Positions 36,060 to 47,093 of a stretch of DNA of 64,000 nt are shown one piece after another. Both the position numbers and the translations under genes were made by a program. Position 1 is the stretch's first letter. Each line of letters begins with the position of its first letter. The stretch is from Dactylis glomerata (Eukaryota > Streptophyta > Magnoliopsida > Poales > Poaceae). Under the pieces are notes generated by a model. It was not told where the DNA came from and did not search any database. It saw nothing but the letters and a program-made list of their open reading frames with translations. The stretch is from positions 524,040-588,039 of the forward strand of contig QXEO01000155.1 of assembly GCA_007115705.1 (NCBI GenBank), given 5' to 3'.

Positions 36060-36175
36060 CTTGGTTGGGTTACTGGGATGTTAGAAGAAACTGACGCGAC
36101 TGTAGGAGTAATATGACGAATGGCCATGTTTCGCATTCGTGTTGTGCAGTTGTTCCCTTAAGCATCTGTCACGTC
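36060..36175 (+). repeat. Dispersed duplication, copy 1 (right part)
   Basis: GGATGTTAGAAGAAACTGACG and CAGTTGTTCCCTTAAGCATC match 45380-45465, where they follow directly on the left part of copy 2. Confidence 0.7.
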
Positions 36176-36524
36176 TCTTACTGATACATCGTCGTCGCAC
36201 ACAAATGTAGCCCAGGAAGATGTTCCTGATTAGTGTGTATTAGCTGTCAGGTGGAGTCATGCGTGCAATGTGAGGCCAGTGTGCAGTGAGTGCGGGGCGC
36301 AGGAGACGGCTGGTTTGCCTTCAGCGACTCCTACACGTGGCTCTGTGTGCGGTGCTTGAGATGGGCTTCCCGCGCAAATAGAAGGGGCATTCTGGGGCGT
36401 CGGTGGCGGTGGTACTGGAGGAGCTAGTGGCGGTCGTCAAGATGGCGCTGGCCACGGTAGACATTTTTCTGGCGGTGAGCAAAATTCTAAACAGCAACTA
36501 AAGATGTTAGTATTTTCCAGGTTT

Positions 36525-36813
36525 GACAGAGATCAAGCGCCCAAATGAAAGGACAAATCCATGGAATATTTTTGATTGTTCAATGTTAATCCGTCGCTGT
36601 GGTTAGTTTCGTGTACGCTCCACATGGACGGCAATATGCAGAGGCTGTGGCTTAAGGCTTACCATTTGCTGCATGAGATCTCCACTTGGACAACACCGAT
36701 GGTTGCGGTTGAGGAGAAGTTTAGGGCTGATGATCATCGCAAATATATGAAGCAGTTGCTCTCACTCAAGGAACGTGGTACTGTGGAGGAGCATCAGTTA
36801 CAACTTGAGTAGA
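36525..36813 (+). pseudogene. Gypsy gag fragment with two stop codons
   Basis: One frame reads FDRDQAPK, stop, KDKSMEYF, stop, LFNVNPSLWLVSCTLHMDGN, then KAYHLLHEISTW, VAAVEEK-like text (VAVEEKFRADDHRKYMKQLL) and KERGTVEEHQLQLE. This is the core of plant Ty3/Gypsy capsid domains (PSLWVTAASLHMDG, then GTVEEY). Protease and pol are absent. An upstream GGCGGTGG-rich stretch at 36400-36470 may be the Gly-rich Gag N-terminal part. Confidence 0.75.
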
Positions 36814-37121
36814 ATCATACTAGATTTCCACTTAGAATCGCCATTATGACGATCATTTTTTTTTTGTCTCTAGTTCATTCGAGGTCTGAAACCTAAAATC
36901 GGGAATGCAGCAGTCTTATTTAGTTCCGTTACTTCTATTTTTGTTTCTGTCATTACCCGGGGTGGGGGAGGGGGTGGGGTAAGAAAACAACTAGATTTTT
37001 TTCTTTGAAGCAAACTAATGAGAATAATAAAAGTAGAGCCTCACAAAACAGAATATTATATGCAGGCCGAATGACTAGGGAGGTCTTGGTATTGAGGTAT
37101 ATATTTGTGTTTTTTAACAAA

Positions 37122-38674
37122 CTAGCAAGATGACCCGCGCATTTATGCATAAAATGTTCTATTTGTCATTACAGACTGGATTATAGTCAAACTATCCAAT
37201 ATGAAAACTCACATGGTAATGTTTTCAGTAAGTTACTTGTCCCCCCCCCCCCCCCCCTAAATTTGTATTAAGTGTTTGCACATAAATATATGAGAAATAC
37301 TTTAACAGTGCACGGGATCTCCCTTGCACGAAATCGCTCTCTACCAACTATAACAAGTTTTGTTGTCATTACTTATGCAAATGAAGACCTAATTTTCTTC
37401 CTAAGTTATTTTCTTGTTGACCTTTTGCTTATGCTACTACCGGACCCATTTATTTTATTTACCGGAGGCATGTTATATTCTTATTTTTCATGAGTCATTT
37501 CACACCTCTAGTGAACTTCATATTGGATTTTATTGAAACCAAAAATCTTATTTATTTTCACTTATTATTGGAGACCTCATATATTACATATATAGTCGAT
37601 TAAATTTTCATAATATCTGTCATATAATGATTTCTAAGAAAATCAGCTTTTTTGGTAATTTAAATTCTTATGGAATGAAAAATTTAATTTTCTTTTGTTC
37701 TTATTTTAAAATTTCATATGTAAAATTATGTCGACTTGCTTATCCGCATAGTAAAATTTTGTGTACCTTGTATGAATTTCGAAATTTGCCTTGTCTCCCT
37801 TTTTATCCTCTCAATAAAAGTTCTTGGACTGAATTTTGGAAATTGATTCACTCAAATTTTTCAACTAATAAGAACTTGTAAAACTTCGTATGGAAAAAAC
37901 AGCATGGGAATTCGTTTTGGCTTCGTACCAAGACCTGCTTTTCTTTCCATTTAATTCCAAGCTTTTCAGCACATAGTGAATAGTGAATTATATGAGAACT
38001 CCTTCTCTTCTTTATTTATTCTATGTAAAATATTGAAACCTTGCTTATCCGGTTTGTAAAATTTTGTTCCTAGTATGATTTTCTAAATTTGCGTTGCCTC
38101 AATTGTTAGCCATTCAAGAAAATTTCATCTACTATGAAACTATGAAATTCTGAAGTTGATTAACTCAAAAAATTTCAACTTATAAAAACTTATAAAAATT
38201 CATATGCAAAAAAATCAGCATGAAAATTCTCTTTGACTTGGTACCAAGATCAGTTCTTCTTTCTATTTAATCACAAGCTTTTCACCACGTAATGAGAACT
38301 CCTCCTCTTCTTTGTTTATTCTATCTCAATGCGATCTCTGATATTCGTACTGGATGCGGACTCTCTTTTTTATTTTTATTCCTTGTGATTCCTATGGCAT
38401 GCAAAACTCTACGCATTTGCTTGTAGGCCACCGGAGCATACCGATTCAGTTATTCTTTTTCCTTCTTTTATTATTTGATATACATGTCTCCAACACAAAA
38501 GTGTGTGCCCAAAAATAAACATAAAACGTGTCGAGCCAGATTACGTAACAATTAATCTTATTTTAGATCTTAGCCGTATATTTTAGATCTAACGGTTCCA
38601 TTAATTTGGATGATGTGGATTAACGTGGTGGCTCTATTTTAGACCCCCGTATTGTGCTTTTAGTATATAGTAGA
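37122..38674 (-). mobile_element. Non-autonomous Helitron, copy 1 (1553 bp)
   Basis: On the minus strand it starts TCTACTATATACTAAAAGC at 38674 and ends GGGTCATCTTGCTAG at 37122. It is flanked by A and T as expected for AT insertion. The CATCTTGCTAG end is shared with many cereal Helitrons, though the hairpin is weak here. No ORF is credible. It contains a C17 run at 37241-37257. Confidence 0.75.
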
Positions 38675-38967
38675 TGGTTATTCAAATTACTTACTGAGGC
38701 GGGGTGAGGCAGGAGTTGTTGCACGATAAATATATTCAGAATAAAACCTTGGCCGAGATAGAGGCAAAACCTTCAAATTCCCCATTTTGAAAGGGCCTAA
38801 TGCTAGGTAAATAAAAGTTCTTTAATATGGTTATTTTTAAATTGGAAATGATAAGTGCAATACATTCTGGGAGGTTGTCTGGTTAGGAGAATGCTTAATT
38901 GAATAAACGCCACTGCAATTTATGACTGTTTGAAAAATGCTAGTACAACTTTCATCTTTTGAAAAAA
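38675..38967. other. 293-bp spacer between the two Helitrons
   Basis: AT-rich, with no repeat or ORF. It is not part of either Helitron and does not match the flanks on the outer sides. Confidence 0.5.
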
Positions 38968-40508
38968 CTAGCAAGATGACCCGCGCATTTATGCATAAAA
39001 TGTTCTATTTGTCATTACAGACTGGATTATAGTCAAACTATCCAATATGAAAACTCACATGGTAATGTTTTCAGTAAGTTACTTGTCCCCCCCTAAATTT
39101 GTATTAAGTGTTTGCACATAAATATATGAGAAATACTTTAATAGTGCACGGGATCTCCCTTGCACGAAATCGCTCTCTACCAACTATAACAAGTTTTGTT
39201 GTCATTACTTATGCAAATGAAGACCTAATTTTCTTCCTAAGTTATTTTCTTGTTGACCTTTTGCTTATGCTACTACCGGACCCATTTATTTTATTTACCG
39301 GAGGCATGTTATATTCTTATTTTTCATGAGTCATTTCACACCTCTAGTGAACTTCATATTGGATTTTATTGAAACCAAAAATCTTATTTATTTTCACTTA
39401 TTATTGGAGACCTCATATATTACATATAGTCGATTAAATTTTCATAATATCTGTCATATAATGATTTCTAAGAAAATCAGCTTTTTTGGTAATTTAAATT
39501 CTTATGGAATGAAAAATTTAATTTTCTTTTGTTCTTATTTTAAAATTTCATATGTAAAATTATGTCGACTTGCTTATCCGCATAGTAAAATTTTGTGTAC
39601 CTTGTATGAATTTCGAAATTTGCCTTGTCTCCCTTTTTATCCTCTCAATAAAAGTTCTTGGACTGAATTTTGGAAGTTGATTCACTCAAATTTTTCAACT
39701 AATAAGAACTTGTAAAACTTCGTATGGAAAAAATAGCATGGGAATTCGTTTTGGCTTCGTACCAAGACCTGCTTTTCTTTCCATTTAATTCCAAGCTTTT
39801 CAGCACATAGTGAATAGTGAATTATATGGGAACTCCTTCTCTTCTTTATTTATTCTATGTAAAATATTGAAACCTTGCTTATCCGGTTTGTAAAATTTCG
39901 TTCCTAGTATGATTTTCTAAATTTGCGTTGCCTCAATTGTTAGCCATTCAAGAAAATTTCATCTACTATGAAACTATGAAATTCTGAAGTTGATTAACTC
40001 AAAAAATTTCAACTTATAAAAACTTATAAAAATTCATATGCAAAAAAATCAGCATGAAAATTCTCTTTGACTTGGTACCAAGATCAGTTCTTCTTTCTAT
40101 TTAATCACAAGCTTTTCACCACGTAATGAGAACTCCTCCTCTTCTTTGTTTATTCTATCTCAATGCGATCTCTGATATTCGTACTGGATGCGGACTCTCT
40201 TTTTTATTTTTATTCCTTGTGATTCCTATGGCATGCAAAACTCTACGCATTTGCTTGTAGGCCACCGGAGCATACCGATTCAGTTATTCTTTTTCCTTCT
40301 TTTATTATTTGATATACATGTCTCCAACACAAAAGTGTGTGCCCAAAAATAAACATAAAACATGTCGAGCCAGATTACGTAACAATTAATCTTATTTTAG
40401 ATCTTAGCCGTATATTTTAGATCTAACGGTTCCATTAATTTGGATGATGTGGATTAACGTGGTGGCTCTATTTTAGACCCCTGTATTGTGCTTTTAGTAT
40501 ATAGTAGA
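38968..40508 (-). mobile_element. Non-autonomous Helitron, copy 2 (1541 bp)
   Basis: Same ends as copy 1. The 12-bp length difference is fully explained by C7 instead of C17 and by TATATA against TATA near 39420. I count about seven other differences, all transitions, giving about 99.5% identity. The end TAGTAGA is repeated once more just outside (to 40515). Confidence 0.8.
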
Positions 40509-40632
40509 TAGTAGATGCCACTACTACATCGATTAGCTCACTAATATCCATCTTTGTATAAAATTGTGTAGTGGAAGCATGTTACCATGGCAAGTGTTCT
40601 TTCTCAGGTTCCATTAAGCATAGGATACACTT

Positions 40633-41082
40633 ATGCCATCGGACAACGACTGGTCCTCCTCAGGCGACGACTTCGAAAGGAAGTTTGAGGACAACAAGGA
40701 TGCGGGGACTGAGACGCTAGAGGATTCTATGCATCTCGAATGGTGGGAGGAGGCTGAATGCAAGGCTGAGGAGGAGGAGGAAGAAATGCTCGAGGAGCAG
40801 AGGGCGCTAATGGAGTCCTCCGCGTCTGCGTGCAAGGAAGAAAGAACTCGCGGGCCGTGGCACAGGCCGTCCGCACAGAGGCCTCTCCACATGGACCTGG
40901 CTGCGTATCATCCTGCCCGCAGTTTCCCATCAAAATATTCGACGAGGTTGCACGGATTTGGAAGGCGCAATGCCTTTGAGGGCGAGGCATCATACTCTAC
41001 GAAAGGTGAAACCGCCGCCGCTGATGTCATCATTATCTCCTCAGACGATGAGGAGAGATGTTCTGAGAGAAGCTATAGCTAG
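40633..41082 (+). CDS. Acidic protein ORF with C-terminal SUMO-interaction-like motif
   Basis: A 149-residue ORF starting MPSDNDWSSSGDDFERKF, rich in Asp/Glu with a Glu run (AEEEEEEMLEEQ, residues 55-66). It ends with VIIISSDDEE, a hydrophobic-acidic SUMO-interaction pattern. A good acceptor (TTCTTTCTCAG) lies at 40598-40608, so this may be the last exon of a longer gene. An AT-rich, 3'-UTR-like stretch follows. Neighbouring CACTA-like repeats suggest a transposon gene, but no transposase domain is present. Function unknown. Confidence 0.4.
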   Translation: MPSDNDWSSSGDDFERKFEDNKDAGTETLEDSMHLEWWEEAECKAEEEEEEMLEEQRALMESSASACKEERTRGPWHRPSAQRPLHMDLAAYHPARSFPSKYSTRLHGFGRRNAFEGEASYSTKGETAAADVIIISSDDEERCSERSYS

Positions 41083-41800
41083 CTAGTTATTATATATTAT
41101 GTACTTCAAGTCCTATATTATGTATTAGCGTGATCTTTTGGATATATAGCCTATGCCCAAATATTATGATCTGTTCTCCAAATTGCATATTTACTTGCTT
41201 TAATGTTCCAGTGTGCAATTAAAACTATTTTCCACTTAGATCATCAGCAAACAAATACAAATATTTTTTTCTATCTAATTGTTTGCGATAAGAACTAACC
41301 CACACGATGGGAAATAACAGATCATGTGCAAAATGTACCTCACACTCGGTTTTGTAATATCATTATCAAACGTGTGCGATAAGCATACTATGTACTATTC
41401 TGAACGTCACGTATTACCTGTTACGCATATTAACTCGTTTCACTTTGCATATTATGAAATGCTCTTAAAGTTGCATAATGACTTTTCTTAAAGTTACAGA
41501 GCATAATTTAAAAATGATTTTCACTAAGATCAACAGCAAATAAATACAAACGATTTCTTGTAACTAATTATTGTCTGAGCACTTTCGCACACGATTTTGT
41601 CCTAGAAGAACGTGTACGGATTATACCTCTCACTCGGTTTCCAAGCATAACTCGTGTGCTACATGAGAACTTCACACATGGTCGTATGTGGGTGAACCCC
41701 TTCGGGAATTAGTATATCGCACACGATTTTTTTTATTTGGACCATTTGTGATATGTGGCCCACTTTTAATCCAACAAGTGAAACCCTATAGTCTACTCAA

Positions 41801-41808
41801 TATATATA
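41801..41808 (+). promoter_or_regulatory. TATA box upstream of a CACTA-associated exon
   Basis: TATATATA follows the subterminal repeat block and lies about 50 bases before the ATG at 41857. Confidence 0.4.
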
Positions 41809-41856
41809 TTTAGACGAGCACTGTGACCACTCCACCCGATAGTCACCTCACCTATT

Positions 41857-42067
41857 TTGGACGGCACGGAGTATACACTCACACGCATATTCTTCCTGGA
41901 AAACTCATCTGGTCGGCGAGTCAATCGGAAGCAAGAGCTAGCTAGCTTGTGGAGGCGTTCGGCGCTGCACTGCCGAGGACCTCACCGGCGGCTTCTCCGT
42001 TGGTCATCCACGCGAGTCCTCCACCTTGGGCGTGGCATCGACGCCATTCGTGGTTGCCTTTTCGAAG
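41857..42067 (+). CDS. Possible first exon of a CACTA-borne gene
   Basis: An open frame from MDGTEYTLTRIFFLENSSG to RGCLFEG stops at a GTAAAA donor (42068). Possible later exons lie at about 42600-42920 (frame ...SSGEKNCTSLEKDHRYEEF), but the joining frame is not certain. The protein is basic and was not recognised. It may be a short non-autonomous CACTA transcript. Confidence 0.3.
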
Positions 42068-43471
42068 GTAAAATTTGTTGGAATGCATGTCAATATTTTT
42101 CATTAGCTCGCAGTAGTGTTCTCGGCCACATGGATTAGCTAGTTTGCTTCCATATCTTGAATGTTTAACTAGATGTATATGTTACATATATTTTGATGTA
42201 CATTGGATGGATATGTGCAATACAATACACTAGATCTATGTGTTACATATTCTACATCACCTCGAGTGTACTTATGACCATATCTGTGCAATGTGTTACA
42301 CTAGATCTATGTTTTATGCATTCTACCTTAGCTCGAGTTTACTTATAATCAGATATGTATAATATATTACACTAGATCTATATATTATATATTCCATATT
42401 AGCTCGAGTGTACTTACAATTTTTTTCATATGTAGTCATTGCTATTTTTTATAATTAGCAAATTTTGGTGGAACTGCATAAGAAGGAATGGTTATCGATC
42501 TTGACTCATGTTATCAGCCTCTGTTAATAACATAGAGACGATGATGTAAGCAAGAGTGAGGGCCTGTGAGGTTTTCTAAATGTTAGCATTTGCACCGACA
42601 ATTTGTTGACAAGGTAGTCATTCAGCCCAGATCTCGTGAACTCCTCGCCACCGAGCTGCAGAAAAGTATATCTGCTAGTCTGCATGTTAGCGAAGCTGAT
42701 GATCTCCTTGCAGTTGCATTTTGGAGTAAGATATACCACCAATAATTTATCTTGCATTTATTTACCTTTTTCCTATATTTTATATATTCTCACATGTGCA
42801 GTATTTCCTTCATCTGGAGAGAAAAATTGCACTTCTCTTGAGAAAGACCACCGTTACGAGGAGTTCGTGTTGAAACGAAGTTTAACAAGGGCTATGCTGT
42901 CAGAGTCTTGGAAAGACTATGGTAGATAAGCACCTTTGTGTTCCTTTTATAGGGACAAAGACGTAACCAAGAAATTATCTACTTTGTACATGTTTCTTAT
43001 TTGTATAGCTTGCAAATAATCCATGAAGAAATAGAACTATATATAGTGTATGAATTATGCAAGCAAGTACTATTGATATCACACTATTAATCTTGCTAGT
43101 ACAACTGAGATAGATCCGCTAGCATAGACGTGTACACTACTTCCAAAAACATACGTGTGGTTTACAATAAATGTGTGCGGAATGAACTGACCTAATACGG
43201 CTAAGCTTCATAAATCGTTGGCAATGTATACAACCTACAGACGGTTTAGTGAAACTAATTGTTTACGAAAGCCCTCATGTTCGAAAACGGTTTGGTGAAA
43301 CAAACCGTCTACGACAATTTACCTTCGCACACGGTTTCAGAAATCGTGTGCATAGTAATGTTTGCACACCCTTACATAGTGATGGTTTTCCTAATCGGCA
43401 AATCCAGCCATATTTAAAGGCCTATTTTTTACTAATGTTTGTAATAATAAATGTTAATATATAATTTTAAT

Positions 43472-44543
43472 AGAGTAAATGACATTACGAGTCACTAAAC
43501 TTGTTTCACATATGCACTTAAGTCACACATCTTGCAAAACAAACTAATCTATCACATAACTTGCAAATTGTGTGCACCCAAGATCACAAAACAGTTTTAT
43601 GTCCGGTTTTTAGAAAAAAAAAACAATCACGCACGCGGCACGTCCGTTATTGGGACTGGTGTTTTTGCGGTTACGCCCCTGCCCAAAATTAGAAGGGCCG
43701 ATTTGTTAAGCGTCCGGTCGCTAAGTCGGAGCTGACCCGGTTCTTCCCCAATCGATCGACAGCTCCAAGAACCCTAACCCTAGTCGCCAGATCGAGAGCA
43801 TGTCCGGCGGCGGCGTGAGTAGCGGCGGGCCTAGGAGTGGCGGCTGGTATGGCGAAGCGGGAGGAGCAATATTATGGCGTTGAATTTGACTCGGACGAGC
43901 CTGCACGCGCGTGGTGGACTTGTTCCCAGTAGTGCGCGGCGGCGTTACATGAGTCACTATCCGCCAGTGGAGCCGCTGTGCGGTACCCAGTCTTCATGGC
44001 GAGGCGTGATTGGAGTTTGCTATAATCATCAGCTGCTTCCCAGTGTTTAATCAGCGTGTAACTTGTGTATGTGTGTTTTGATCAGTTTAATTCAGTTTGT
44101 AATATCCGGTTTGATTCTCAAATCTGGCAGCTAAGCTTGATATCTTATTTGATTAATTTTGTACTATATTTTTAAGCAATTGATTGCCTGAGAACAATTA
44201 CAAATTAATTCATGGGAACAATTCCAAATTGATTCCTGAGAACAATGGTTGTCTTCACTGTATTTTTGACAATCATGTAAGCCTCGGAACCACTCAAAAA
44301 AAAAGCAATAGCACCCTGGGAGCCATTCGGTTTAACCAATCGGCCCTTCTAATTTTAAGGAAGGGGTATCTGCCAAAACATCAGTTCTAGTGACGTTTTT
44401 TGCTAGAAATCGAACATAAAATCGTTTTGTGACCTTCGGTGCACGCGATTTACAAGTTGTGTGACGAGTTAGTTCATTTTGCAAGATATGTGACTTAAGT
44501 GCACATGCGAGACAAGTTTAGTGACTCGCAGTGCCATTTACTC
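43472..44543. mobile_element. MULE-type transposon (1072 bp), Pack-MULE-like
   Basis: Inverted ends of about 145 bp run from GAGTAAATGACATTACGAGT (left) and its complement ending GCCATTTACTC (right). The flanks AATTTTAAT (43463-43471) and AATCTTAAT (44544-44552) form a 9-bp target duplication with one mismatch. The inside (43740-44080) is GC-rich with CCAAGAACCCTAACCCTAG and an ATG opening MSGGGVSSGGPRSGG, like a captured gene start. No transposase is present. Confidence 0.75.
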
Positions 44544-44557
44544 AATCTTAATGCATA

Positions 44558-45480
44558 GGTGAAAAGATAAATTATTGCTTTTCAAAGAGAAATACTAGAG
44601 AATTTTGTTGATTGGCTAGGCGACCCATAGAGCTCTTGTAGTCTCTAGCCGGCTTACTGCTAAAAGATTTTAAGTTGTTGACCTACCAGAGGACTAATGA
44701 CTTCATGTCCACTTTTGTATAAAAAGCAAGGCAACACAAAGCAATGAATTCTTCATTTCTATACCCCATTACTCGTTTTACTTCTATGTCTTAAAAACTC
44801 CCCATCTCAATCCGTTCGTTATTCGTTGGGTTTATGTACACTAAGGATTTACAGTCAATATGTATGAGAATGGAAGGCACCAGGAAGTAGCGACAAATCA
44901 CTGGAATTACAATGTTTACAGTGTTTCTCCTCTTTTCATCACGCTGCTCCCTCCTACTATGTCGCCTCCGCTATTCTCTCCCTGCCTCTTCCATCCACTA
45001 AGCACGATGCATTTATGCGTTAGCGGAGGGATGTAATGGGAACCAAGTGCCGAATGTTTGTTGTCCTATGAACAACAAGAATTGGGCGATAGACAGTGTC
45101 AGTAGGCCCACGTCGCCTCCTCTGCCTCACATTGGTGCGAAGTAGAGAGCGGCAATCCATCCTCTGGGAGTTAACACGAGATTGTGAAGAGCATGGTGTT
45201 GTGTGGTGTGAGTGTGTACCTGACATAAAAGAAGTGACCCATTGATTTGTGATGTGTACATATAAAAGAAGAACCCTCACACCATTTATGTGGATGTGGC
45301 TAGCACGGGATACAACAATTTGGCAACTATTTGTGAGATCAGCGAATGAAGTTTTAGCGGGGTTGATAGGAGGTTATTGGGATGTTAGAAGAAACTGACG
45401 CCACCGAGTAGGACTAATCTGAGGAGTGGCCGCTCGTGTACTGCAGTTGTTCCTTTAAGCATCTGTGCGTGTCGACGCAA
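44558..45480 (+). repeat. Dispersed duplication, copy 2
   Basis: The counterpart of 27369-28195 followed directly by the counterpart of 36060-36175. The junction lies near 45365 (AGCGGGGTTGATAGG). It represents the state without the 7.8-kb block. Confidence 0.7.
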
Positions 45481-45512
45481 ATTGAAATGACGATTCGAAA
45501 CTAATCATGGTT

Positions 45513-45739
45513 TGCAAGAAAATGCTCTGGACCGTATGGCTGAAGGTGTCATGTACCGAGACATTCGTGATTTTGTACGTTTGTAAGCTGGCGCATGAAC
45601 TTGCTGCTGTAGGTGTGCGTAGGCAAGATGTCCGGTCTCTTCGGCTGGAATATTCGCCTGATGATGATATAAACGGCGTGGTGACCAGCATGATTGTTTG
45701 TTTAGTAATGAAATTGTGGGTTCCATCTCAAGACAAAAA
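45513..45739 (+). mobile_element. Short retroposed insertion with 15-bp target duplication
   Basis: AAACTAATCATGGTT at 45498-45512 is repeated at 45740-45754. The insert ends in an A run (GACAAAAAA). Its frame reads ENALDRMAEGVMYRDIRDFV, then after a stop and shift ELAAVGVRRQDVRSLRLEYS and TSMI. It is thus a 5'-truncated reverse-transcribed copy, from either a LINE or a host transcript. The protein family was not identified. Confidence 0.75.
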
Positions 45740-46168
45740 AAACTAATCATGGTTCACTCTCTTCAGTTTAGCTGGATACATAGATTTTCATGTATGCACC
45801 TGGAGGAAGGAAATTTATTATTCTACCTCACTTACTTGGGTACGTGACATTTTGCCCTCCATTATATTTGAGCTTACCGTTTTGCCACACATTACTTCAG
45901 TAACTTATGATTTGCCATTTGGATTACTCTCTCCGTTCACAATTACCTTGTATTCTGGGTTTTGTTAAAGTTAAACTTCGTGTGAATATCTAGGAAAAAA
46001 ATTAACATATATAATATAGTATCTTTTATATTAAAATCTAAACTATTAATAAAAGAGTAAACTTGAATTACCTAAATCCACACGAACTATTGCACACAGG
46101 ATAATCAGCATCGTTCGATCTAATAACCTTAGACAAATCCAACAGTCCATATTACATCAACTGCCACT

Positions 46169-47085
46169 CAGGGCCGGTCCAGAGATTTTAGGGGCCCGGG
46201 GCGAATTTTGAATATGGGCCCCTAAAATCTAAAATATAAATATTATTATTACTAATTTATATATAATAAAATGGCATTTAAAGTACATCTAAAATACAAT
46301 TGGTATAAAATACTTATCGTGTTTAAACTTTCTAACATAATTAAATGAAAAAGCACCGATAAACGCACATCAATATCATTCTTACTTATTATACTATTGA
46401 CTCTGCTAGAATTCTTATTAAACAAAAACTCCACGAATAAGTCTAATATTTAAAATTCAAGTTCACTTTTTTGACTTAAAAAAATTCTGAAAGAAAATAG
46501 ACAAGTACATTGATATATAGTTAAGACTAAAATTGATTTTTTTTTCAAAGTACAACATACTTTAAAATTTTCACACGTTTGTAGAAATTAAGTCTATTTT
46601 TCGTGTAAATAATTAGTTGACGGTGTTCCTGGAAATTAAGTTTATGCATCTGCCTAAGATCACCTAGCAATAATCAGACCAATCAACCAAGGATGAAACA
46701 GGAAATGCTTTGATGGTTGGTATGTCTTCTAGTCAATGCACCGGCCCGATCATGATAAATACGAGTACCTTTTTTTTAATCTACCTACTAAATACTCGTA
46801 CCTGTTATCTGTTCTCCAAAGGAGATGAAACCGAAAGGTGAAGAAAGAAAAAAGCCCAACTTCCAGCACACTTACCTGAACGCAGCCCACTTACCTGAAC
46901 GTGTGACCCTTCGTCCTTCCCCCTTCGTCTTCCTAAACTGAACGAGGAGACACTCCCACCGGCTCTAATGGCGACCACAAAAGCTGCTCCATACCTGCAT
47001 GAACTAGCACCTAGATGGGCCCCCCTTGACCTCGGGGGCCCGGGGCGGCCGCCCCTCCCGCCCCCCCCCCCCTGGGCCGGGCCTG
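46169..47085. mobile_element. hAT-type non-autonomous transposon, 917 bp, copy 1
   Basis: The left end is CAGGGCCGGTCCAGAG and the right end complement is CAGGCCCGGCCCAGG. The 8-bp target duplication CTGCCACT is perfect (46161-46168 and 47086-47093). Near the left end, AGATTTTAGGGGCCC and its exact complement form a 15-bp stem (about 46183-46231). A C12 run lies near the right end. No transposase ORF; the 60-codon frame inside is AT-rich and not supported. Confidence 0.92.
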
Positions 47086-47093
47086 CTGCCACT

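Larger units (their letters stand above)
41200..43381. mobile_element. CACTA-type element fragment, right end preserved
   Basis: On the minus strand from 43381 the sequence reads CACTATGTAAGGGTGTGCAA, a CACTA terminus, followed by repeated GCACACGATTTC/ACGGTTT words (43140-43381), the usual subterminal repeats. Similar words (CGCACACGATTTT, CACACTCGG) fill 41280-41740. Two 95-bp blocks at 41217-41311 and 41510-41605 are direct repeats. No matching left CACTA terminus was found, so the left side is truncated or displaced. 42130-42520 is AT-rich with repeats of TACACTAGATCTATG. Confidence 0.6.

Noticed and set aside
37272..39715. Repeated 73- to 129-codon frames inside the two Helitrons
   Set aside because: They are AT-rich, hydrophobic by composition, and differ in length between the copies because of a 2-bp change. 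No Rep, helicase or RPA motif.
45937..45965. Stowaway-like left end (CTCTCTCCGTTCACAATTACC)
   Set aside because: No matching right end or TA duplication was found nearby.
47061..47072. C12 run as an assembly gap or vector junction
   Set aside because: It lies inside the intact hAT right end, and both the terminus and the target duplication follow directly.
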